DNA of 64,000 bases from Hydractinia symbiolongicarpus (taxonomy: Eukaryota > Cnidaria > Hydrozoa > Anthoathecata > Hydractiniidae), in contig NC_079875.1 of NCBI RefSeq assembly GCF_029227915.1, positions 27,586,001 through 27,650,000 on the forward strand. The letters are read 5' to 3'. The notes below the pieces were generated by a model, which made no database searches, was not told the origin of the DNA, and saw nothing but the letters and a program-made list of their open reading frames with translations. The position numbers were made by a program, and so were the translations under genes. Below are positions 55,627 through 64,000 of this stretch, piece by piece. The number at the start of each line of letters is the position of its first letter. Within the stretch, counting starts at the first letter, position 1.

Positions 55627-55810
55627 TCCCGGACAAAGTATATTCGAACTTTTCACATTTTACATGTTTTTGCCCTGCTCACATCCCCTTCCCCCCATTT
55701 TAATGTTGCAAGGTGCCTTATGACCAGTCGGCAGCCCGGCAACATTGAAATAGGGGGCAAGGGGCCAAGAAGAGGATTTTCCTCAAAAGTTCCAAATATT
55801 TTGTCCGGGA
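55627..55810. mobile_element. ~184 bp MITE-like inverted repeat element
   Basis: tcccggacaaagtatattcgaactttt at the left is matched in reverse complement at 55785-55810 with a few mismatches. The middle contains further complementary pieces (ttgccccct and agggggcaa). Target duplication not clear. Confidence 0.6.
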
Positions 55811-56120
55811 CTGTCTGAAAATTCTATCTTAAATGAACAACATTCTTGTCTTTATCGTTATAGTGCGTAAACACACAAAAAATAAAAAAAATGGAGAACA
55901 AAAGAAAACCATGCAAAATAATGCCATCATCTCTCTCAACGTACATAAAATACCTTCACCAGGAGAGTGGAATTGGTATTGCAGAAATAAAAAGAAGGTA
56001 TCCAGCCTATTCCAAAACGACTTTGTTAAGGCATATGAAGGGTAACGTTGCAGTTGAGTTTGAGGACCGTCACCATGGAAACAGGGGCAGGGCAAGGAAA
56101 TTTTGCGACAGGGATGAAAG

Positions 56121-56455
56121 TGTTGAAATGTAAACTTTATATATTTGCAGAGTTGCTTCGACTGCTCCAATAACTTTATGACTCTATGACTCTATGACTC
56201 TAAAATTTACAAGACGTTCTCCTATTTATATATTAAAGATAAGATATTCTAGAATGTTCTAGTATATTCCAGATGTTCTATATTTAGCACATTGTTCATT
56301 ATTCACTAGGTAAGTATATATTGTTCTCTATTTACTATTAGTAGTTTCTAGTATAGTTATCTTATTTCTGGAATATTCTCCAATGTCCCTTATATTTCTA
56401 GATAGTACACAAGGTTCTAGAATGTTCTTTACGGCAAGAGTGCCTATTTTCAACA
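56121..56455 (-). repeat. 3' LTR of the Copia element
   Basis: Transcription runs on minus, so this copy is the 3' LTR. It contains three perfect heat-shock elements (56247-56259, 56366-56378, 56415-56427) and a triple ctatgactctatgact repeat. Confidence 0.95.
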
Positions 56456-56475
56456 CTCCTCCTCACTCGCAGTCC
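56456..56475 (-). promoter_or_regulatory. Polypurine tract
   Basis: On the minus strand gagtgaggaggag lies immediately before the 3' LTR, as needed for plus-strand DNA priming. Confidence 0.7.
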
Positions 56476-59192
56476 GTAAGGTTCTTCAATCCGATCATCG
56501 TTCGCAACTTATCAAACTGTACTCGTCCGATTCCTTTCGTCATTATATCTGCGATCATATCTCCACTTTGACAGTACTTCAATTGGATTTGGTTTGATTT
56601 AACTACCGGAGAAGTTGTTTCGTCATAATCTTCTCCATATCTTTGATTGTATCCTTGTGCAACCAATCTTGCTTTGTACCGTTCCACATTCCCATCAGAG
56701 TCTTGTTTCTTTTTGTATACCCATTTGCTGCCAACAACTTTTCTGTTTGGAGGTAATTCAGTCAACTCCCATACTTCGTTTTTGTGTAGAGAATCCAATT
56801 CGGCTTCCATTGCTTGCATCCACTTGTCTGCATCATGTCCTTTGATTGCTTTAGAAAATGTATTTGGATCTTCTTCTTGAGTGATGTATACCCATTCTCC
56901 GTAACGATCAGGAGGCCGTCGTTCTCTTACTTGTCGCTCTTGCTCCTCCTGTATTTGATTATCTGTGTTTTCTTCACGAGGTTGTAATTCGATCTCTACT
57001 TTTGGTTCGTCTATGTCACGGTCGTCTTTCAATTCACCACAGATTTCATTGAATGTCACATTTCGGCTGTAAAAGACTCTCTTCTTGTCGTTGTCATATA
57101 GACGATATCCCTTGATTCCATCACCGTATCCAAGAAATACACTCTTCTTGGTTTTTGAATCAAGTTTCTTTCTTTCATCTTTTGGTACGTGAGCATACGC
57201 ATCACATCCGAAAATTCGTAGATTTTCGACATTTGGTTTCTTTCCAGTTAATACTTCAAAGGGTGTCTTCCCTTTAACTGCTGTCGTTGGACATCGGTTA
57301 CGAAGGTACGTTGCTGTAGCCAAGGCTTCGGCCCAAAATCGTTTTGGTAACTTTGAATCTGCTAACATTGATCTTACAGATTCCATGAGTGTTCTGTTCA
57401 TCCTCTCTGCAACTCCATTTTGTTGCGGTGTTTTCGGAATTGTCAACTCATGATGAATACCTTCTTTCTTCAAATAGTCTTCGAACTCTTTGGATGTATA
57501 TTCTCCACCATTGTCAGTTCTAAACGTTTTTATCTGAATTCCAGTCGATTTTTCCACAGTTGCTTTCCATTCTTTAAAATTCTCAAACACTTCACTTTTG
57601 TGTTTCATGACATATACCCATACGTATCTTGATTTATCGTCAATGAATGTAACAAAATATTCTGCACCACTAAGTGATTTTGTTTCTATCTTTCCACAAA
57701 CGTCGCTATGGATTATACCAAGGAGATTTTTCGATCGATCTCCTCCTGTCTTCGGAAACGGTATTTTGCTTTGTTTCCCATCAATGCACGGTTCACAAAA
57801 TGTCGGTTTCTTTGTTGCATCATAATCAAACCCTTTAACAAGTTTGTCCCTTGCCAATCGTTTAAGATTCTGCACACCGAGATGACCGTATCTTCTATGC
57901 CAAATTTCTTCCTTTGTTGTAGCGTTATTATCACATTTCATAACTGTGTGATTCTTCTTATTTCTCAATCCATTACAGTTGAGATGGTAAAGGTTGCCAT
58001 GCTTTGTTGCTGTACCAATGATTCCGTGTTTCGCATCCACGATGTCACATTTGAAATCTTCAAACTGAAACTTCTTTCCATTTGTTGCAGCTTTTGATAC
58101 ACTAAGTAAATTGTACGAAAGTTGTGGTACAAATAAGACATCAGATAACTTGCATACAACGTTTCTGTTTTCTGAAATGTTCATTTCCAAGGTTACTGTT
58201 CCTTTTCCAATTGCTTGTACTGAATATCCATCACCGACAGTGATATCTTGTGGTATTTCAAGTGACGAAATTTCTTCGAACAATTCCTCTTCGTTACACA
58301 TGTGACATGTTGCGCCTGAATCAACTATCCAGTTACTTTTTCCTTTGACTGCCAAAGTATTTTCAGCAACTAAACTGATGATTTCTTCGTCATCATCTTC
58401 TTCTTCTTCAGCCGTACACACATTTTGCGGCTTCATTCGATTTTTACCGTACGTCGAAGGAGTCTGTCTCTCGAACTTCTTCGTTAATTCTTTGCAATAT
58501 CGTTTCACATGACCAATCTTTCCACAGTGATAACATCTGGGTCCCTTTCTTGGCTTTCCATGATTCGATGTCATTGCTTTGACATTCGTTTCCAAAGTGT
58601 CCTTATCTTTCCGCTTGCTTTCCTCGTGTAACAATCGTTCAGTTACGACTTCAAGCTTCGGTACTTCAGCACTAGCCTCCAGAGCTGTAACTAGCATATC
58701 ATACGAGTCTGGTAAGCTTGCTAACAAATGAACAACTTTACTTTCATCATCCAACGGGTCTCCAATAATTGCAAGTTCATCGAAAATTTCTGTCAAAGCT
58801 TTAACGTGCTTTTGAACAGATTGCTCATCTTTCAACTTCAAGTCATACAACTTCCTGCGTAGTGTCAATTTATTACTCCATGTCTTCTTTTGGAACTGGT
58901 CTGCCAACTTCTTCCAAACCTCAGTAGGATCTTCTGGATCTGGTGCATGCAGGTATAACAGCGTTGGTTCCACCGACAAAACAATCGTTGCTAACGCACG
59001 ATCTCTACGCAAATTAAATTTCGGAATTTCTCTCTCTTCAGTTGGAGCATTTTCTCTTCCATCAACAATTCCCCAAAGTCCATCTTTGATTAACGCCATT
59101 CTACACTGTACCTTCCAGGTAGCATAGTTTGTTCCATTCAATGGTTTTATCAATACTTTGGTGCTTTCCATCGCCATTTGTTCCGTATTCAA
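56463..59192 (-). CDS. Copia Gag-Pol polyprotein with internal RT/RNase H deletion (909 aa)
   Basis: Open from ATG at 59192 to the stop at 56463. Order: Gag (residues about 10-200), zinc knuckle CYHCGKIGHVKRYC (220-233), aspartic protease DSGA (291-294), integrase HHCC (HRRYGHLG ... CEPC, about 435-475), and integrase core with HSDVCG, RTDNGGEY and GVAERMN (D,D,E). It then has the start of reverse transcriptase (NEVWELTELPPNRKVVGSKWVYK to YDETTSPVVK). At about residue 865 the sequence jumps directly to the C-terminal end of RNase H (GDMIADIMTKGI). The YVDD region and nearly all RNase H are absent, yet the frame is kept. Full copia polyproteins are about 1400 aa. It could supply Gag, protease and integrase but not reverse transcriptase. 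Confidence 0.95.
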   Translation of the reverse strand: MNTEQMAMESTKVLIKPLNGTNYATWKVQCRMALIKDGLWGIVDGRENAPTEEREIPKFNLRRDRALATIVLSVEPTLLYLHAPDPEDPTEVWKKLADQFQKKTWSNKLTLRRKLYDLKLKDEQSVQKHVKALTEIFDELAIIGDPLDDESKVVHLLASLPDSYDMLVTALEASAEVPKLEVVTERLLHEESKRKDKDTLETNVKAMTSNHGKPRKGPRCYHCGKIGHVKRYCKELTKKFERQTPSTYGKNRMKPQNVCTAEEEEDDDEEIISLVAENTLAVKGKSNWIVDSGATCHMCNEEELFEEISSLEIPQDITVGDGYSVQAIGKGTVTLEMNISENRNVVCKLSDVLFVPQLSYNLLSVSKAATNGKKFQFEDFKCDIVDAKHGIIGTATKHGNLYHLNCNGLRNKKNHTVMKCDNNATTKEEIWHRRYGHLGVQNLKRLARDKLVKGFDYDATKKPTFCEPCIDGKQSKIPFPKTGGDRSKNLLGIIHSDVCGKIETKSLSGAEYFVTFIDDKSRYVWVYVMKHKSEVFENFKEWKATVEKSTGIQIKTFRTDNGGEYTSKEFEDYLKKEGIHHELTIPKTPQQNGVAERMNRTLMESVRSMLADSKLPKRFWAEALATATYLRNRCPTTAVKGKTPFEVLTGKKPNVENLRIFGCDAYAHVPKDERKKLDSKTKKSVFLGYGDGIKGYRLYDNDKKRVFYSRNVTFNEICGELKDDRDIDEPKVEIELQPREENTDNQIQEEQERQVRERRPPDRYGEWVYITQEEDPNTFSKAIKGHDADKWMQAMEAELDSLHKNEVWELTELPPNRKVVGSKWVYKKKQDSDGNVERYKARLVAQGYNQRYGEDYDETTSPVVKSNQIQLKYCQSGDMIADIMTKGIGRVQFDKLRTMIGLKNLTDCE

Positions 59193-59349
59193 CTAATCCG
59201 GATAATCCGTTTCAGGTTTCCACAATACGATTTTTCGTGCGAACTTTACACCAATCCAAACCAAAATCAAAACAAACTCGTCGGACACACAAGATGGCTT
59301 CTTCTTCTTGAATATTATTTCTGTAAATATTCAATCTTCTTGGGCATAG

Positions 59350-59364
59350 CCTGGGCCCATAACC
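59350..59364 (-). promoter_or_regulatory. Primer binding site matching the initiator tRNA anticodon region
   Basis: Directly next to the 5' LTR the plus strand reads ctgggcccataacc, equal to the anticodon stem-loop part of eukaryotic initiator tRNA-Met. The element's RNA would therefore pair with a tRNA fragment ending in the anticodon loop, the priming mode known from Drosophila copia. Confidence 0.75.
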
Positions 59365-59699
59365 TGTTGAAATGTAAACTTTATATATTTGCAGAGTTGC
59401 TTCGACTGCTCCAATAACTTTATGACTCTATGACTCTATGACTCTAAAATTTACAAGACGTTCTCCTATTTATATATTAAAGATAAGATATTCTAGAATG
59501 TTCTAGTATATTCCAGATGTTCTATATTTAGCACATTGTTCATTATTCACTAGGTAAGTATATATTGTTCTCTATTTACTATTAGTAGTTTCTAGTATAG
59601 TTATCTTATTTCTGGAATATTCTCCAATGTCCCTTATATTTCTAGATAGTACACAAGGTTCTAGAATGTTCTTTACGGCAAGAGTGCCTATTTTCAACA
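59365..59699 (-). repeat. 5' LTR of the Copia element
   Basis: Identical to 56121-56455 by eye; this copy would hold the promoter. The heat-shock elements are at 59491-59503, 59610-59622 and 59659-59671. Confidence 0.95.
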
Positions 59700-60780
59700 G
59701 AAAGAACGATACTGCGCAACTTGACGCAACTTTGCGAGATTGTTGGCACCTTTTCATCGCAGGATATCCAGACGGCTAGTGGCTCTACTTGAGCAACCGT
59801 ACTGTTGACGGGTGTTAAAGAAACACAAATATGGTTTTTATCAGTGCAGGAAGAAAGGTATTCTTACCAAAGGGGATTCAACGAAACGGCTAAAATTTGC
59901 CAAAAAATGTAAAAAATTGCCTCCAAATTTTTGGACAGACAGTAAATTATTAAGGTTAATTATCTTGTATTGTGTTGAGTTGTTTTATACATGCCTTGCT
60001 AGTTGATTCAACTTATTGAAACTTAAAATTTTGTTGTGCGGATCATGATATACCTGTGGGTAATTTTAGTGATATCTTTCTACCTTGATGAAACTGGCTG
60101 GGTGCATAAAACAAATCCATGCAAGGCAGCAAAAACAACAAGGACACGGATGTGGCGGAAAAGAGGTGAAGGTTTAAGCAGAGAGTGTACGGCCAAAGGA
60201 AAAAAGGAGGGCAGTGGCGGTAGGATGGCTAAGATCATGGTAACGATTGCGTATGGAAAAGGTGTAATTGAGTGTCATCAGTATGAAGGTGGTCTCAGTG
60301 GTGAAAAGTGCGCACATTTTTTCAGAGGTCGCTTTCCAGTAATGTTTGAACGTGGAAATAACCAGCGCGGGAGACTGTTCCTTCAAGATGGAGACCCTTC
60401 ACAAAACTTTCGTTTGTCGCGTGATGTTAGGGATTCCTTTCGGGTGCAGACTTTTCAAGATTCCACCTCGTTCACACCGACCTTAACCCCATTGAAAAAG
60501 ACGTCTTTCATTTGGTTGGTATCCAGCTTAAGAAACAGGCCTTGGAAAGAAGACTTGAGAAAGAAACCTATGTGCTATTCTGTCGCCGTGTACACTTTTA
60601 AATTATCCTTCCAGAATTATCGACAAAACAATTAGTTCCATGCCAAAACGTGTTGATGAGGTTATAAAAGGTAAAGGACGTCGTACCCGGCACTAAGCTT
60701 GTAAAAGAACTTTGTAAAATTGTGTAAGTTTTAGAGCAACGAGTAACCAAAGGCTGTTTACAGGTTTTCTTAGCAGGATA

Positions 60781-60867
60781 TGACGAGTAACACAAGTAAC
60801 CGTACTGTATATAAAGAATGTATAGTATTCTATTAATATAAAATATGGTTACTCGTGTTACTCGTCA
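60781..60867. repeat. 21 bp inverted repeat
   Basis: tgacgagtaacacaagtaacc (60781-60801) is complementary, with one mismatch, to 60847-60867; spacer of 45 bp. Possibly the remains of transposon ends or a small foldback element. The word gagtaacc also occurs nearby at 60750. Confidence 0.75.
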
Positions 60868-63800
60868 ATTTTGTTAAGAAATCCTCTAAACCCCCTATGG
60901 TTATCGTTGACTTTTTGTTTGTTGTTTTTGTAGGAAGGCATACTAAACTATATATGTGTGTTATAATATAAATTGACTTGTTGTATGCGCAAATTACATG
61001 GTGTACACAACACCAATTGCTAAAACGTCTGAACAAAATAATAACATAAGCTCCTCACAGTTTTGAAAGTCAAAAACGTTTGTGTACAACATAATTCGTC
61101 TTAGGTAGAATGTCTCTGTGATAGAACAGAACCAAAGTAACATTAAATATGTGATTGTTATTCGTCACAACGGATAAACACAAGTTTGATGACAATGCAT
61201 TCTTCATCAACTAATGTTGTGTTGAACAAAACTTTTATCACCGTTATTTCCCCTATGTTGATATAAAGTTAGATTTCTTTCATGCGACCCAATTACCCAT
61301 GAAACTCCATTATTACTTACTGATGAACGAAGTCACTTTCACTTTCGACAAAAAGATGACTTCTGCGCTGTTCGGACCATGAAAACCCCTGGTTATGCAG
61401 TAAAAGGAATTACCCCAGGACAAGGAACAAAAGCAAATGAAGTCCTCTATCGATTACTCAGGCATAGCCTACTCAGAGGTGCCACAGTTATGTCTCCTGA
61501 GGTTGCTTAAGTTGCGTTGACTGTAATCTTTTATAATTATAATGAAAAAAATAAGTGGTTGCAAAAAAATAATTTACATAGAGGTGGCTAGCCAACGCAA
61601 TAATGAACTTAACCTGTTAGGTCTTTGAAAACAAACTAGAGGTTATCCAAAAGCATACATTTATGCAACAAAAAATTACGCGGTTTTTAAAGGACGTGTA
61701 AAGAAAGAATGTGGTGTTGAGTTGCAGAATCCATTGCAGTCTTCGTCTTCATGCACGCAAGCCAGTAAAGGACACAGAAATGGATCTAAGAGCTAAAAAT
61801 GTTGCCAGTTTTTTTCAACAAAAAGTGAAAAATATAGAGCTTGTCATTGTTAACGTACAGGCTGCTGATTGTTACTGAAAAAGGTGCAATGTTATTTAAT
61901 GTTTTCCAAATGTTAAGTTCTGAAACAATTGTTAAAAGAAAGTGAATTCGTCTGATTATTTGGAAGATAATTTGCTGATTTTCAAAAGAGCAATGATGGC
62001 AGCGTGACTGTCAATTATTTAACTGTACTCAGCAATTATCAACCAAGCAGTATTCCTGATTTAATAGTAATATTTTTAGAATTAAAAAATAAAATACACA
62101 AATTATGTGCTGCTAATGCAGACAGGTTTGTATTTAATACTTTATTTTGTTTTCTGTGGTTATTTCTAGAATAGATTAAAAATAGATTCTTATAATGTTT
62201 TTGGGAATAATAAATTAAAGTTTTAAACTTAAGTTAAACTGTGGTTGCTCCATTAATTCCTCTCCAGATTGTAAAATCTTCATGCAAAAAAGATCAATGA
62301 TCCAAACAGAAGAGTACCGTCCCCTTTCTATGTTACAAGAACCAATGCAAGTTATATTAAAGTGTTTTAAGATAAGTCTTAACTATCTTACGCAAAGATT
62401 TACTTGTGAATGCTGCACGAGGGGATAGTGCAATATTGGTAATAGTTACCATCTCTTAAAAGAGAAAAATAGGAAGAAAGACAAACTGTTTGAAATTCAA
62501 AAAGTGTTAGGCCCGGTATGAGAAAGTTGGCTAAGCTATACTTGCAGCTTATGTGCAAACAGACACAAGAAAGATACCAAAAGTCCCTGGACATGTACAG
62601 TCGGCACAACTTCAGGCTTTAAAGGAAGCCTTTGGAAAGTATACCGAAGACAACGATGAGCTTAAAGCAGGCATAAAGCTTTCTTTATATTTTTTGTTTC
62701 TTAAGTCACCTGAAATAGTACAGGCTATGGAAATCGGAAAAGAGGAAAATAAAGAAGCTGAAATTGTTATTTGTAGCCATTCTGATGACAAGGTGACGAA
62801 ATAGCAAGCTACAGTGCCAATACTTATCTAATGACAGCTGGTTAAGCAATAGGTAGAAGTTGCAACCCTCTAAAGGTTTCACAACAGAACCAAATCGCCG
62901 CTGTCATAATAACAGTGATTGGAAAAGTTAGGTAAAACAACAAAGCTACAACACAAAACGGAACAACAACAACATATGAAAATTACAAAGTGCACGCACA
63001 ATGATAAACTCGACCAGTTAGGTCTTAAAATTTAAATTCTAGAGGTTTTGCTCCTCTAAAGAATATGCTCATACAAAGGAACACAATTCTTTTTCTGACA
63101 GAAAGTAGGACAGGATTTCTGTAAAGGGTACAAGGGTTTCGACTCATATTCCTGAACCAAGGTACCCAAAATGTCTAGCTGAGTCACCTCAAACGAAGTC
63201 TGCGAACAGTCTTCAGCAGGAACTAGACATTTATTTTATCCATAACTTTTCATCTGTCCTACTCTGTACAACCTTTTGTGACTGGGGTAAGAAGTGGAGT
63301 TGTCACTCTCCAAAGATCAGACCAGTGCAGTCAAACCCCCCTTGCTGACATAATTTTTATTTTGTTTTTCTGTTCTTGTTTTTATTTCCTTTTTTGCTCT
63401 GTCTGTTGCAATGAAACCACTTACCATGCACTTGGTTATAAGCAACAGTGTGTAATGGCCATTGTTCAAATTTCCAGAGTGGTTACAGCCCTTACGTTGT
63501 AGTGCTTGCTACAAGAGACTTTACTGTCTATGGTGATAGGCAGAGAAACGGCTATGATGTGGCAGGAGAACTAACCTTAGACACAAGACCTTTGTTATAG
63601 GCAAAGCGCTATAATTGCAGAACCAAAATTGAACTGCACTCTGCGACCTCTTTTTCAACTGTTGCAGTTTGGTAAGTATTGCAGTAGTGACAGAAGTACG
63701 AATTAAAACCTGACAATTCCTCTCTCCAAAAAGTCATCTATTGAAGATTGCACAGTCGATGTCAAGGACAGTTGAAGAAATGGACTTACTTGCTCAGAGG

Positions 63801-64000
63801 TGCTAATATTAGACTGCGATTTTGTCTTGATTTACTGAGACCAAAACTTCGTAACCCACCAAACGTGAAGACCGAATACGAGTCGTTGTCCGCGAGAAGC
63901 TTTCAATGTGGGGATAGAGCAGGACAGAAGTGTTACCACTCAAGATGAATGTAGTTATGATGATGCAAATAAAACACCTAAGAAATTAACATACAACACA
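60868..64000. other. No recognisable gene
   Basis: Mostly non-coding by appearance. Short open stretches at 61350-61510, 62540-62804 (+, 83 codons from 62553, charged C-terminus) and 63278-63502 lack known domains. The first could be a fragment of a mobile element protein, but I cannot name it. No transposon ends seen. Confidence 0.4.

Larger units (their letters stand above)
56121..59699 (-). mobile_element. Copia LTR retrotransposon, 3579 bp, RT-deleted
   Basis: Two LTRs of 335 bp (56121-56455 and 59365-59699) are identical by eye, start TG and end CA, and are flanked by the target duplication GAAAG (56116-56120, 59700-59704). The internal part has a primer site, one ORF of 909 codons and a purine tract. 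Identical LTRs mean a recent insertion. It sits within a Tc1-like transposase gene. Confidence 0.95.
55891..60690 (+). pseudogene. Tc1/mariner-like transposase, split by a Copia element and decayed
   Basis: The N-terminal part (55891-56120) has the helix-turn-helix word IGIAEIKRRYPAYSKTTLLRHM. The frame continues after the Copia element from 59705. The catalytic core shows YLDETGWVHKTNP (first D) at about 60080 and RLFLQDGDPSQN (second D) at about 60375. The third-acid region (D-L-N-P-I-E) lies in another frame at about 60480. Stops and frameshifts between 59790 and 60640 show that it was already decaying. Similar transposases are common in cnidarians. Terminal inverted repeats not found. Confidence 0.75.

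Noticed and set aside
56615-58305. Plus-strand ORFs across the Copia element
   Set aside because: Antisense shadows of the Copia polyprotein.

Overview
This window looks like accessory, repeat-dominated nuclear DNA from a cnidarian, most likely a hydrozoan (inference). The grounds are AT-rich sequence, short exons with GT/AG introns, and a layered set of metazoan transposons: IS3EU, Tc1-like, Copia, LINEs, tRNA-derived SINE, MITEs and Crypton-type tyrosine recombinase genes. There is also a polinton-like viral element whose gene set I associate with cnidarian genomes. No conserved single-copy housekeeping gene was recognised.

Layout. 1-10264: a satellite of about 124 bp units organised into a 3195 bp higher-order repeat, present as one full copy, one copy enlarged by an internal 1728 bp duplication, and one truncated copy. 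10265-18180: an endogenous polinton-like element (PLV-like). It has a capsid-like gene, a D,D35E integrase, a packaging-type ATPase, an MSV199/DUF3627-like gene, a zinc-ribbon/HNH nuclease and a membrane/coiled-coil gene. Several genes are intact and several are broken by stops or frameshifts, and no DNA polymerase is visible. It is followed at 18183-18703 by the same satellite in inverted orientation, and both inner satellite edges fall at nearly the same phase of the unit. Hairpins sit at most gene ends inside the element. A third small satellite block lies at 20237-20712.

20.7-27.5 kb is gene-poor with minisatellites and palindromes. 27.6-37.65 kb (+) carries a multi-exon gene: four duplicated exons, acidic exons, C2H2-like fingers and a tyrosine recombinase-like region. 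Its main exon is split by a 5006 bp IS3EU-type transposon at 31366-36371 (6 bp target duplication, rve-type transposase on minus, HECT-ligase-like gene on plus). The 3' exons that should complete the gene (recombinase C-terminus, acidic, SANT-like) are found inverted at 39542-37955 (-).

40.5-49 kb: a tRNA-derived SINE, a LINE carrying a PHD-like finger and itself hit by a 202 bp MITE, a large palindromic MITE-like element, a SET-domain gene with an altered cofactor motif, and a second, truncated LINE. 49-55.6 kb: hypothetical exons, a possible large-helicase relic, a 45 bp in-frame minisatellite, and relics of a LINE and of another tyrosine recombinase. 55.6-60.7 kb: a Tc1/mariner-like transposase broken by a young Copia element (56121-59699). 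That Copia has LTRs identical by eye, a 5 bp target duplication, three perfect heat-shock elements per LTR, an initiator-tRNA-fragment-type primer site, and an in-frame deletion of most of reverse transcriptase and RNase H. 60.9-64 kb shows nothing I can name.

Reading them together, the window is a nest of insertions into insertions. The most unusual parts are the PLV-like element between inverted satellite arms and the heat-shock-element-rich, RT-deleted Copia.
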